From positions 1-58,161 of the forward strand of contig NZ_QVLT01000029.1 in the NCBI RefSeq assembly GCF_003417065.2: DNA of 58,161 nucleotides. The letters run 5' to 3'. Of the stretch, positions 9,038 to 17,752 are shown piece by piece. Below the pieces are notes generated by a model. It ran no database searches. It saw only the letters and a program-made list of their open reading frames with translations, and was not told the origin of the DNA. The DNA comes from Hymenobacter lapidiphilus (GTDB lineage: Bacteria; Bacteroidota; Bacteroidia; Cytophagales; Hymenobacteraceae). Numbering within the stretch: position 1 is the first letter of the stretch; each line of letters begins with the position of its first letter. The position numbers and the translations under genes were made by a program.

Positions 9038-9075
9038 AAACGTCATTCAGAGCGCAATATGCTCTGAATGACGTT
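9038..9075. repeat. Hairpin after lipoprotein gene, repeat-like terminator
   Basis: The 16-nt arms AAACGTCATTCAGAGC and GCTCTGAATGACGTTT pair perfectly around a 7-nt loop and end in TTTT. It can act as an intrinsic terminator. The arm resembles the ACGTCATTCTGAGC arm of the larger inverted repeat at 21221-21339, so it belongs to the same dispersed repeat family. Confidence 0.7.
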
Positions 9076-9125
9076 TTAATGACCCCGCAAGGAATGATTT
9101 TTACATTCAATCAGCTCTTCCGTCC

Positions 9126-10190
9126 ATGAAAATTCTGTACGGAGTGCCCGGCGAAGGGCTGGGGCACGCCACCCGCAGCAAAGTAGTTATCGGGTACCTG
9201 CTCGGCCAGGGCCACGAGGTGCGGGTAGTAAGCAGCTCACGGGCCTACCAGCTGCTGGCGGCGGCCTTTCCGGGCGGCGGGGTGCACGAGATAAAAGGCT
9301 TCCACCTGGCCTATAAGAACATAACGGTGTCGAAGTCGCGGACGGCGGCCCTTACGCTGCGCTCGGCCCCGGAAAGCCTGCGCGTTAACTTCGGGAAGTA
9401 CCGCGAGCTGTTGCGCGACTTCGAGCCCGAGGTGGTGATTTCCGACTTCGAGTCGTTCAGCTACTACTACGCGCAGTGGAAAGGCCTGCCGGTTATCAGC
9501 ATCGATAACATGCAGATAATCAATCGGGCAGTGCTGGATGTGGCGGTGCCGGCCGCCGAGCGGGGCAACTTGGCGCTGGCCCGACGCCTTGTGCAGGCCA
9601 AGCTGCCACGCAGCCAGCACTATCTGATCAGCACGTTTTTTCGGCTGCCACTGCGCAAGGAGCGCACCACATTGGTTCCGCCCATTCTGCGGCCCGAGGT
9701 ACTGGCGCTGACCCCTACCCGTGGCCGCCATGTGCTGGTATACCAGTCGGCTACCACCCAGCAAAATCTGGTGGCCCAACTGCAGCAGCTGCCCAACCAG
9801 GAATTTCGGGTGTACGGCTTCAACCGCGAGGAAACCCACGGCAACGTGCAGCTGCGCGCCTTCAGTGAGGCCGGGTTCCTGGCCGATCTGGCCAGTGCCC
9901 GGGCCGTGTTTACAAACGGGGGCTTTTCGCTGATCAGTGAGGCCGTTTACCTGCGCAAGCCCATCTGCGCGGTGCCCATTCCGGCGCAGTTCGAGCAGTT
10001 CCTCAATGCCGCGCAGGTAGAGAAGCTCGGCTACGGCCGCCACTTTGCCACCATCACCCCCGATAATCTCCGGGCCTTTTTCTACGATTTATCGGGCTTT
10101 GAAGCGGCCCTGCAGACCTACGAGCAGTACGGCAACCAGGAGCTGTTTACGGCATTGGAAAAGGTGCTGGCGGATATCAGCACGATGTAG
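9126..10190 (+). CDS. GT-B fold glycosyltransferase (MJ1255/VC2487-like)
   Basis: The 354-residue cytosolic protein begins MKILYGVPGEGLGHATR, the Gly-rich GxGxGHxTR loop of GT-B enzymes related to MurG and GT28. The C-terminal half has ARAVFTNGGFSLISEAVYLRKPICAVPIPAQFEQFLNA, the nucleotide-sugar binding signature (TNGGFS, then a P-x-x-x-Q-F-E-Q segment). The family is usually annotated as MJ1255/VC2487 glycosyltransferase; acceptor and donor are unknown. The last codons, Ser-Thr-Met-stop, lie inside an inverted repeat shared with the convergent HD gene. The gene appears monocistronic. Confidence 0.8.
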   Translation: MKILYGVPGEGLGHATRSKVVIGYLLGQGHEVRVVSSSRAYQLLAAAFPGGGVHEIKGFHLAYKNITVSKSRTAALTLRSAPESLRVNFGKYRELLRDFEPEVVISDFESFSYYYAQWKGLPVISIDNMQIINRAVLDVAVPAAERGNLALARRLVQAKLPRSQHYLISTFFRLPLRKERTTLVPPILRPEVLALTPTRGRHVLVYQSATTQQNLVAQLQQLPNQEFRVYGFNREETHGNVQLRAFSEAGFLADLASARAVFTNGGFSLISEAVYLRKPICAVPIPAQFEQFLNAAQVEKLGYGRHFATITPDNLRAFFYDLSGFEAALQTYEQYGNQELFTALEKVLADISTM

Positions 10191-10307
10191 GGGTGGGGCT
10201 TGCCCCCGCCCGCCGCCGAACGATGCGTAACCACGCCATCATCAAATGCCTGCGGCGGTAGTCGTTCAACGGCGGGCGGGGACAAGCCCCGCCCCTACAT
10301 CGTGCTG
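10178..10307. repeat. 46-nt inverted repeat spanning both convergent gene ends
   Basis: The left arm 10178-10223 and right arm 10262-10307 are inverted copies with about 4 mismatches in 46. The core is GGGGCGGGGCTTGTCCCC. The intervening 38 nt form the loop. Both arms carry CAGCACGATGTAG, which encodes the Ser-Thr-Met-stop ends of the two convergent genes. This resembles a REP/BIME-type palindromic element and could act as a bidirectional terminator. Confidence 0.85.
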
Positions 10308-10902
10308 TTTCCCAAACTCTCCAACCGCTCTTTCACTTCTTCCAAGCGCTCCTGCTTGGCGGCTTCGCGGCGGGCAATAGCCGTGCGGGTCCAGTAGTGG
10401 TGGGTGCCCAGAAAGTGAACCTGCAGCTCCAGCCAGGCAGCTTCGTCAGCCACGAGGCCCCGGGCAGTCAGCTCCTCGAACAGCGTCTGGCTGACGGGCC
10501 AGAAGTCGGCAGGTCGGCCAAGATAATCCAGGTCGGCATCGCACAGAATCTGGGCCAGGTGCGAGTCGCCGGGGCACTGCGGCATCTGGGTAGCCATAAT
10601 AAGCTGGCAGATCAGCTCAATCTGCGGCTCCGCATAACCAAAGCCGGGCAATACTTGCCGGGCCAGCGCACAGCCGGCCGCCTCGTGTCCCTGGTAGGTC
10701 GTCAGGAAGCCGGCATCATGATAATATGCTGCCGTGCGCAGCAGGGCCAGCTCCCCGGTATCGGTAATGCCCTCGCCCGGGCCAACGACCCGGCCTGCTG
10801 CACTACGTCGAGCGTGTGGTGCAGGCCGTGGTAGAGCAGGGAAGGGGAGAGGTTCCGGCGCAACTGGTTGAGCACGTACGTTTCGGCGCGGAGGCAATCC
10901 AT
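10295..10902 (-). pseudogene. HD-domain metal-dependent phosphohydrolase, frameshifted
   Basis: The N-terminal part is read in one frame (ATG at 10902; LLYHGLHHTLDVVQQAG, the first His motif of HD proteins). The rest is read in another frame (TAAYYHDAGFLTTYQGHE with the HD pair, then the DADLDYLGRP motif). The frames join near 10772-10782, in GCCCGGGCGAGGGC, if one base is restored. That gives an intact protein of about 202 residues with continuous LARA-EGITDTGELALL. HD proteins of this type hydrolyse phosphate esters of nucleotides; no partner is evident. The break is probably a sequencing error or a recent mutation, since no other decay is visible. The last codons lie in the inverted repeat at 10178-10307. 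Confidence 0.75.
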
Positions 10903-11101
10903 TGGCGGGGAGCTGGTAGCTGCTGACTCTTAGCGGATAGCTGGCAGGGAATACGCGGCAGCTTTCGGGCAGTAAGGTAAGAGGTTCGCCCGAAGAATTT
11001 GCGCCCTGCCGCTTTGTGCAGCAGTTTCCTTGTAGTTTGCCCTGTGCAAGCTGTAATTTGCTGCCGACAGCTACCAGCTAAAAGCTAATGGTTTCCCAAA
11101 A

Positions 11102-13714
11102 ATGACTTTTCTCGCCCGCTGGCAGCAGCTACTAGGAATCCGGCCCGAGGAAGGCCGCTCGGTGGGGCTGTTCTTTCTGCACAACTTCCTGCTCGGCATT
11201 GGTACCATTCTGGTGTACGTGGCGGCCAATGTTATTCTGCTCGAAAACCATCCTGAAACCAGTTTGCCACTGGCCTACGCGGCCTCGGCGCTGGCCATGC
11301 TGGGGGCCGGGCAGGTGTACGCGCACTACGAGCACCACCTAGGCCTGCAGAAGGTAGCGGTGCGGGTGCTGCTGGCGGTAGTTGTGCTGATGGCCGTAAT
11401 TGGGGTGCTGGTGGCCTTTGGCCGCTCGGTGGCGGCGGCAGTGGCTATTATGGCCGGCTACCGCGTTATCTACCTGCTCACCAACCTCGAATTCTGGGGT
11501 GTGTCGGCGGTGGTGTTTGATGTGCGGCAGGGGCGGCGGCTGTTCAGCGTCATCAGTTCGGGCGATATGCCGGCCAAGGCCCTGGGGGCCGTACTGGCCG
11601 TGTTGGTGCATCATCATGCCGAGCTGCTGTGGCTGCTGCTGCTGGCCTTTGGGGCCTATGCGGGCGCGCTGCTGGTAGTGCAGGCTACCGGCCGCAGCCA
11701 CCAGGTAGAAGTGCGCTCGGCTGCCCGCGCCGCCCGCCCCAAAGCCGTAGCCACCCCCCTGCAACGCTGGCTGGGCAGCAGCCGGCTGGTGGGCACCATG
11801 TGCCTGAGTATGCTGCTGCTGGCAGCCGTCACTACGGGCATCGAGTACGTCTTTTTCATCCATGTAAAGGAGCAGTTTCACGATCAGGCCCAGGTGATGC
11901 GCTACGTGGGTACGGTGCTGGCCCTGACCTACCTGGTGGCTATGCTGCTGAAGCTGGCGGTAACCGGCCGGGCCCTCGACCGGCTGGGGCCAAGGCCGGT
12001 ACTGCTGGCGCTGCCGCTGGTGCTGCTGGCCGGGCTGGCCCTGTTCGGGGTGCGCAACGAGCTGGGCCAGGCCGGACTGCTATTGTACCTATGCGGACTG
12101 TTTCTGGTGCAGGAAGTGCTGCGGCGGGCCTTTTTCGATCCGGTGTTCCTGGTGCTGTTCCAGCCGCTGCCGGCCCCCGAGCGGCTGCAGGCCCACACAC
12201 TGGCCAAGGGCGTGTACGAGCCGCTGGGCCTGGGCCTGGGCGCCCTGCTGCTGCTGGCCCTGCCCGCCGGCCTCGGCTGGCAGATTAGCTGGATGCTGCT
12301 GCTGATTGCGGGGGCCGCCCTGCTGCTCTATCGTACCTACGGCCACTACCTGGCCGAGCTGAGCCACGCCGTGGGCCGCCGGTTTGGCGAGGCCGACCTC
12401 CCCGAACCTGACCCGCTGACGGCCGCCAACACTCCCGCCGCCTTAAACCGCCCCACCGCCAACGAAGCCGAAGTAGCCGCGCTGGTAGCGGCCCTGGCCA
12501 ATAAAAAAAGCCGTTCTGCCGCCACCAGCCAGCTGCTGGCGCTGGGCACAACGGCCCTGCCCGCACTCTGCGCTTTGTTGCAGTCGGGGGTGGCCGAGGA
12601 AGCTGTTATGCGGCGTGTGGCCTATATCTGCGGGCAGTTGCCGGGTGCGGCCAGCCATCGGGCGCTGGTGCAGCTGGCCCGCCAGCCTGCCCTTGCCTGC
12701 CGCGAAGCTGCCCTGCGCGCCCTGCGCTACCACCCCTCCAACCCAGCCGATGCGCCTGTATTCCGCGAGCTGCTGGGCCAGGAGTTGCGGCTGGCTCAGC
12801 AGCTGCTGCACGGCCAGGCGGGGGTCGGTGCCGGCCCGTTGCACCACGCCCTCGGCTACGAGCTGAAGCGGGTAGAGCAGCGGCTGTTCGGGTTGCTGCA
12901 GCAGCTGTACCCGCCCCAGCCCATCCGCGACGCTCAGCGCCATGTGGCCCAGGCCACCCGCGAACGGCAGGCCAATGCCCTCGAAATTCTCGACAACCTC
13001 ATCGACCGGCCTACTTACCAGGCCCTGCAGACCCTGCTTGAAGTGGGCTCGCCCGTGGCTAAAGCGGCCCGCTTCGACCGGCTGCTGCCCGGTGCCCCGA
13101 CCACCTTTGCCCGGCTGCCGGAAGCCGTAGTGGAGCGCGGCGAAACCATGTTTACCGACTGGACCGTGAGCTTGGCGCTACGCCAGCTGCCACCCGCGCA
13201 CACCCGTTTCGTGCTGCTACAGCCGCACCTCGCCTCGGCCAGCCTACTAGTGCGCGAAAGCGCCCTGCTCGCGCTGATGAACTGGGCCGTAAACCGCCCC
13301 GCCGCCTACCAGGCTGCCCTCACCAAATCACCCGCTTTAGCCGATCTGCTCATGAACCACGCCGCTACTGCCGCTCACGTTTCTGCCGCCGACCGGGTGG
13401 CCGTGCTGCAACGCACTGCTCTTTTTGCGGCCACACCGCCCAATGTGCTCAGCGCCATTGTGCCCATCATGCAGGAGGTGCCACTGGCAGCCGGCCAACA
13501 GATTTTTGCCCAGGGCGACCTAGGCAATTCCCTGTTTATCGTGCACGAGGGCGAAGTCGGCATTTTCACCGGGGCTCGTCAGCTGGCCACCTTCGGCCCG
13601 GGCGACTTCTTCGGCGAGCTGGCCCTGCTCGATGCTGAGCCTCGTTCTGCCACCGCCCGTGCCTTGGCTCCCACGCTGGCCTTCCGCCTCGATCAGGAGA
13701 TTTTTACGATGTGA
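11102..13714 (+). CDS. Nucleotide-carrier/MFS-like transporter fused to HEAT repeats and cNMP-binding domain
   Basis: An 870-residue protein as read. Residues 1-430 hold about 12 hydrophobic segments resembling the ADP/ATP carrier (Npt/TLC) or MFS superfamily. Residues about 460-760 are Ala/Leu-rich helical HEAT-like repeats. From about 770 a CRP-type cyclic-nucleotide-binding domain begins: ALFAATPPNVLSAI, then GDFFGELALLDAEPRSATA, the phosphate-binding cassette. The stop at 13714 interrupts the final helix of that domain. One extra T in the T5 run at 13701-13705 would extend the frame to a TGA at 13804-13806 with DVMEERPEVLRNILRVLCQR, giving about 901 residues. The gene converges on a receiver-cyclase operon. 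Function is inferred as cNMP-gated or cNMP-sensing transport. Confidence 0.8.
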   Translation: MTFLARWQQLLGIRPEEGRSVGLFFLHNFLLGIGTILVYVAANVILLENHPETSLPLAYAASALAMLGAGQVYAHYEHHLGLQKVAVRVLLAVVVLMAVIGVLVAFGRSVAAAVAIMAGYRVIYLLTNLEFWGVSAVVFDVRQGRRLFSVISSGDMPAKALGAVLAVLVHHHAELLWLLLLAFGAYAGALLVVQATGRSHQVEVRSAARAARPKAVATPLQRWLGSSRLVGTMCLSMLLLAAVTTGIEYVFFIHVKEQFHDQAQVMRYVGTVLALTYLVAMLLKLAVTGRALDRLGPRPVLLALPLVLLAGLALFGVRNELGQAGLLLYLCGLFLVQEVLRRAFFDPVFLVLFQPLPAPERLQAHTLAKGVYEPLGLGLGALLLLALPAGLGWQISWMLLLIAGAALLLYRTYGHYLAELSHAVGRRFGEADLPEPDPLTAANTPAALNRPTANEAEVAALVAALANKKSRSAATSQLLALGTTALPALCALLQSGVAEEAVMRRVAYICGQLPGAASHRALVQLARQPALACREAALRALRYHPSNPADAPVFRELLGQELRLAQQLLHGQAGVGAGPLHHALGYELKRVEQRLFGLLQQLYPPQPIRDAQRHVAQATRERQANALEILDNLIDRPTYQALQTLLEVGSPVAKAARFDRLLPGAPTTFARLPEAVVERGETMFTDWTVSLALRQLPPAHTRFVLLQPHLASASLLVRESALLALMNWAVNRPAAYQAALTKSPALADLLMNHAATAAHVSAADRVAVLQRTALFAATPPNVLSAIVPIMQEVPLAAGQQIFAQGDLGNSLFIVHEGEVGIFTGARQLATFGPGDFFGELALLDAEPRSATARALAPTLAFRLDQEIFTM

Positions 13715-13886
13715 TGGAGGAGCGGCCCGAGGTGCTACGCAACATTCTGCGCGTGCTCTGCCAGCGCCTAAGAAGGCAGAACGAAGCAAGTTCGGGTGCA
13801 ATATGATGTGCACCTGCAGATACGATACTCTCTGCGCCGGGCCGCATTAACCTGTGCGAGCAATGGCCGAAGCTTTCTTTAGGCGC

Positions 13887-13922
13887 AAAGCCCCCAACGC
13901 CCATATGGGCGTTGGGGGCTTT
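13887..13922. terminator. Bidirectional terminator, perfect palindrome
   Basis: An uninterrupted 36-nt palindrome: AAAGCCCCCAACGCCCAT and its exact complement. It has A-rich and T-rich ends and lies between the convergent transporter fusion and the receiver-cyclase gene. Confidence 0.85.
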
Positions 13923-13968
13923 CGCTTGCGGATTACTCCGACCGACCTTCGCATGGGAGCAGTTCTGC

Positions 13969-15015
13969 CTACGCCACAACCTCGTAAATCATCACCGGCT
14001 CGGCCTTGTTCTTGAGGGCAACCTCCTGCAGGGGGCGGCACTGGAACGACTCTTTCAGCTGCTCGTAGGTGGACTGGGTGACGACAATCTGGCCGGGCTG
14101 AGCGGCAGATTGCAGGCGCTGGCTCACGTTCACGTTGTCGCCGATAACGGTGTAGTCGAGGCGCTTGAGCGAGGCCGAGCCGATGTTGCCCGACACCATT
14201 TCACCGGTGTTGATGCCGATGCTTACCAGCGGCTGGTAAGGCTTGCCGTCGGGCAGCGTGTCGTGGTTGGCCTGCACGGCTGCGCGGGCAGCCAGGGCCG
14301 CATCCACGGCCCGGTCGAGGTGGAATTCGTTGCGGAAGACGGCCATTACGGCATCGCCCATAAACTTATCGATGTAGCCGCCCTGCGCAATAATCTCCTT
14401 CACCATCTGGTCGAAGTAGCGGTTGAGCATCGTTACGATATCGGTGGGGGGCAGTACTTCTGAAAGCGAAGTGAAGCCGCAGATGTCGATAAACACCACC
14501 GTGGCCTGCACCGTTTCGGAGGCCATGAGCGTGTTCTTGAACTCGGGCCGGCCCACGAAATTGAGCACGGTTTCATCCACGTACATGCGTAGGATATTGT
14601 TTTCCTGGATAGCGCGCAACGTTTGGCGCAGCTGCTGTACGTGCAGAGCAGTTTTGTCGATGGTCAGCTCCAGGTCCTGAAAATCGACGGGCTTGGTCAC
14701 GAAATCGAAGGCCCCGTGGTTCATGGCCGTGCGGATGTTGTGCATGTCGCCGTAGGCCGATACCATCACCGTTTTGATGACCGGACTGACCTCGGGCAGA
14801 CGTCCGAGCAGCGTCAACCCGTCCATCACCGGCATATTTATGTCGGACAGGATGATGTCGAAATCGGCTTGTTCGCCCAGCGTATCAAGGGCCTGCTGGC
14901 CATCGTGGGCAAACACGAACTCGTACACGTTCTCCCGGATCTTACGCCGGAATTTCTGCTTGATGAGCAGCTCCAGATCGGCCTCATCATCAACTACCAG
15001 AATTTTCGTTTTCAT
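13969..15015 (-). CDS. Response regulator with class III nucleotide cyclase output domain
   Basis: The protein has about 348 residues. The receiver domain (about 1-125) has the acidic pair DD at 9-10, phospho-acceptor D58 in LSDINMP, and the Lys of FVTKPVD. After a linker helix, the catalytic domain (about 170-345) shows VVFIDICGFTSLSE with the first metal Asp, GGYIDKFMGDAVMAVF with the second, and the RLDYTVIGDNVNVSQRLQ segment. That layout is typical of phosphorylation-controlled cyclases that form cAMP. Start M at 15015 (MKTKILVV) is preferred over the ATG at 15042. It overlaps the upstream receiver gene by 26 nt, so the two are co-transcribed and probably translationally coupled. Confidence 0.88.
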   Translation of the reverse strand: MKTKILVVDDEADLELLIKQKFRRKIRENVYEFVFAHDGQQALDTLGEQADFDIILSDINMPVMDGLTLLGRLPEVSPVIKTVMVSAYGDMHNIRTAMNHGAFDFVTKPVDFQDLELTIDKTALHVQQLRQTLRAIQENNILRMYVDETVLNFVGRPEFKNTLMASETVQATVVFIDICGFTSLSEVLPPTDIVTMLNRYFDQMVKEIIAQGGYIDKFMGDAVMAVFRNEFHLDRAVDAALAARAAVQANHDTLPDGKPYQPLVSIGINTGEMVSGNIGSASLKRLDYTVIGDNVNVSQRLQSAAQPGQIVVTQSTYEQLKESFQCRPLQEVALKNKAEPVMIYEVVA

Positions 15016-15421
15016 AGGCGTGGTCGTCGTCTTGGGCGGCAAGTTGCAGCAATTTCTGCTTGAGAGCGATAAAATCGACGGGCTTGGTCAGAAAGTCGCT
15101 GGCGCCCATCTCCAGCGCCTGCCGGCGGCTGGCCTCGTCGGCGTAGGCCGTCAGCATCATTACCCGGGGCGGGGCGGGCGGGGGTGGGGCCGGGTACTCC
15201 TGCCGGATGCGGCCCAGCAGCTCCAGTCCGCTCATGCCGGGCATGTTGATGTCGGACAGAATCAGTACTACTTCCGAAGCGTGCTGGTGCAGGTAGTCGA
15301 GCGCCTCCTCGCCCGAGTGGGCAAACGCAAACCGCATCTGCCCGCCTCGAATCTCGCGCCGGAACCGCTGCTCAAATAGTGCCCGGACATCCAGCTCATC
15401 GTCTACTACCAAAATATTCAT
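14990..15421 (-). CDS. Single-domain response regulator (receiver only)
   Basis: The 143-residue CheY-like receiver has VVDDE at 5-9, phospho-acceptor D57 in LSDINMPGMSG, T in MMLTAY and K in FLTKPVD. No output domain follows; the tail is short and acidic. A proline run (PAPPPPAPPR) lengthens the loop before the fourth strand, which is unusual. The gene lies 92 nt after the histidine kinase and overlaps the receiver-cyclase gene. It probably acts as a phosphorelay intermediate or competitor in the same pathway. Confidence 0.85.
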   Translation of the reverse strand: MNILVVDDELDVRALFEQRFRREIRGGQMRFAFAHSGEEALDYLHQHASEVVLILSDINMPGMSGLELLGRIRQEYPAPPPPAPPRVMMLTAYADEASRRQALEMGASDFLTKPVDFIALKQKLLQLAAQDDDHAYENENSGS

Positions 15422-15513
15422 GTGAGTAAAGATATAGCAGTTGGCAATTGTTTGGCGGGCTTTCGGCCGTTCTTCCCTAATAACGGTCAGTAACCCACAA
15501 GCAACTAAAAAAT

Positions 15514-17061
15514 TCAGCCGGGCAGCTCGATGATAAATTCGGTGCCCTTTCCTTCTTCGGTTTCGAGGCTGAGCGTGCCGTTGTGCCCCTTGGTGATGAT
15601 GTCGTAGCTGAGCGAGAGGCCCAGGCCCGTGCCCTCGCCGGCGGGCTTGGTGGTGAAGAAGGGCTGAAAGATTTTCTGGCGGGCCGCCTCGGGAATACCC
15701 GTGCCGTTGTCGCGCACCCGGATTTCCACACCGCCCTCGGGCAGGGCGCGGGTGCTCACGCTCACGGTGGGCACGTAGGCGTCGGCATCGGGCAGCTGTT
15801 CGCGGCGTTGCTGCACGGCGTAGAAGGCGTTGGTGAACAGGTTGAGCAGCACCCGGCCCACATCGGGCCCAACGGCCTCGACCAGGGGAAGGTCGGGGGC
15901 CAGGTCGGTGCGCAGCGTGGCGTTGAAGCTTTTGTTTTTGGCGCGCAGGCCGTGGTAGGCGAGGCGCAGGTATTCGTCGGCGAGCTGGTTGAGGTCGGTG
16001 GGCATTCGCTCGCCGGTGCTGGCGCGGCTGTGTTCGAGCATGCCGCGTACGATGCTGGCCGCCCGATGCCCGTGGTGCGTAATCTTGGTCAGGTTCTGGC
16101 GCAGATTGTTCAGCAGCTCGCTTTCCAGCGCCAGGTCGCGCGTGGGGCGCTGCTGCTCTTCTTCCAGTTCATCTAATAGCTCACCGCTCACGTCGGCGAA
16201 GTTGGTGACGAAGTTGAGTGGGTTCTGGATTTCGTGGGCAATGCCGGCCGTCAGCTCGCCCAGGCTGGCCATCTTCTCGCTCTGGATGAGCTGGTCCTGC
16301 GTAATGCGCAGCTCCTCCAGGGTTTCGCGCAGCTCCCCTGTTTGGCGGGTGAGCGAGGTGGTGCGCTCGGCCACCATCTGCTCCAAAATAGCATTCTGGG
16401 CCTCGATACGCCGCTTTTCGAGGGCGGCAGCCTCGCGCTCCAACCGCTCGGCCTCGGCCTGGCGCTTGTGGCTGCGCGCCACAAAGGAGAAAACAATCAG
16501 CCACAGCACGCTGAATCCCTGGGCCGAGCTGAATCCTTCGTGGTAGAAGTCCAGGGTGGCGGGAGCTACAGCGTGTAGCAGCAGCTCGCCCCCCTTTGTT
16601 ACTGCCAGGGGCACCAACCCTAGTAGCAGCGTCCGGGCCGGACGATAGTCGCGCACCAATGCCAACACGGCTATCATAAGGCCAAGCACGAGCAGCACAT
16701 AAAAATCGTCGGCCTTCGTGTGCTGCAGGTCTAGGGCCATCATCCCCAGATAGTAGGCCACGCCCAGTATCCAAAACCGGGCGTAAAGCGTGCCCCACGC
16801 GGGTAGCCGCTCCTTGATGTTTATGAAACGGCCCATGCCCCGCACCAGCGGAATGCTGATAGCAACCAGAAACAGGACGTTGATGCCTGAGTTGGTCACT
16901 CCCTTCTCCACGTTCTGCCTCAGCTTGTAGGTCGAATCCTGATCCGGTTTGGTGGGGCTAAGCGAAACCGTGGCGTTGGCGCTGTCCTGCCGGGTAACCA
17001 CGATGTCGTTACTGTAGAACTTGCTACGGATGCGGATGGTATCGGGCTGATACAGGGCCAT
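15514..17061 (-). CDS. Membrane sensor histidine kinase
   Basis: The 515 residues as read comprise an extracytoplasmic stretch (1-55), several transmembrane helices (about 60-215), a coiled coil (EAERLEREAAALEKRRIEAQNAI) and a dimerisation domain with the H box SLGELTAGIAHEIQNPLNF. The HATPase domain follows, with DNGTGIPEAARQKIFQPFF and GTGLGLSLSYDI. The kinase is expected to phosphorylate the two receivers downstream. As read, the N-terminus has an exported-looking segment without a signal peptide. The short signal-peptide frame just upstream (17085-17426) joins it if one C is restored in the CCC run near 17088, so the native protein is probably about 637 residues. Confidence 0.88.
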   Translation of the reverse strand: MALYQPDTIRIRSKFYSNDIVVTRQDSANATVSLSPTKPDQDSTYKLRQNVEKGVTNSGINVLFLVAISIPLVRGMGRFINIKERLPAWGTLYARFWILGVAYYLGMMALDLQHTKADDFYVLLVLGLMIAVLALVRDYRPARTLLLGLVPLAVTKGGELLLHAVAPATLDFYHEGFSSAQGFSVLWLIVFSFVARSHKRQAEAERLEREAAALEKRRIEAQNAILEQMVAERTTSLTRQTGELRETLEELRITQDQLIQSEKMASLGELTAGIAHEIQNPLNFVTNFADVSGELLDELEEEQQRPTRDLALESELLNNLRQNLTKITHHGHRAASIVRGMLEHSRASTGERMPTDLNQLADEYLRLAYHGLRAKNKSFNATLRTDLAPDLPLVEAVGPDVGRVLLNLFTNAFYAVQQRREQLPDADAYVPTVSVSTRALPEGGVEIRVRDNGTGIPEAARQKIFQPFFTTKPAGEGTGLGLSLSYDIITKGHNGTLSLETEEGKGTEFIIELPG

Positions 17062-17084
17062 CGGAAACGGGTTGAAGGACGACG

Positions 17085-17426
17085 TCAGGGAGCGGCCGGG
17101 GCCGGGGCATCGGCCACCTGAGTGCTGAAGATTTTCGGCAGGGGCAGCGTGAGTACCAGCACAGGGTTGGCCGGAGTGGGCACGGCGGCCGCATTACGGC
17201 GGTTTTTTTTTGGCGGACCTTCGAGCAAGCCGGCGGCCTCGCCCAGGCGGGCCAGCAGCGGCGGCAGCGGTAGATGGAGCGTAAGTACCCGTTCGCGCCG
17301 GGTTGGAGGGCTGACCACCGATTTACTTTCAATCGAACCAGCGCCGGTCGTTTGCTGTGCCTGCACGGTTGGTGCAGCAAGTAACAGTCCGGAAAATAAT
17401 ACCAGAAGTATGCGAACAACAGGCAT
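17085..17426 (-). pseudogene. Probable N-terminal part of the histidine kinase, signal peptide plus periplasmic linker
   Basis: From ATG 17426 the frame encodes MPVVRILLVLFSGLLLAAP with a signal peptide cut near VQAQQ. A Pro/Leu-rich segment follows with two similar motifs (LTLHLPLPPLLARLG and LVLTLPLPKIFST), ending DAPAPAAP-stop. The downstream kinase frame continues LTSSFNPFPMALYQ immediately after this point, offset by one base at GCTCCCTGACG. Restoring one C makes one continuous protein with a signal peptide, periplasmic domain and then membrane helices. Alternatively it is a separate small exported protein. I favour the joined reading. Confidence 0.55.
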
Positions 17427-17752
17427 AGCGGATAGCAGCGGAATGGTTGTAAAGATGCGACGATAAATGGATTTCGCCACTTACTGCCGCCCGAAGATGC
17501 GCGCCCTGGCTTATCGACCTGCTTTCACCGCAACCCCGGCAGGCGTTGGGCACCGCAGGGGAGTGTTTGAAAGCAAACCGTTGCAGTCCGGCAGCCCGGG
17601 CATATCGCACCAGCTACCGGCAAGCCTCTGCGGTACGGGTGTTTCCAGTCGGAGCTGTCGGCACCAATCAAAAGTGCGCCGGCTGTAGCCGCAGATGCTT
17701 TTCGGGCGGCCGGGGTTGCCTTCGGGGCCGAAGTATCTATCTTGGGCCGACC

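Noticed and set aside
17085..17426. Independent small secreted protein
   Set aside because: Considered, but the adjacent kinase lacks a signal peptide and is in the next frame one base away, so a split kinase is more likely.
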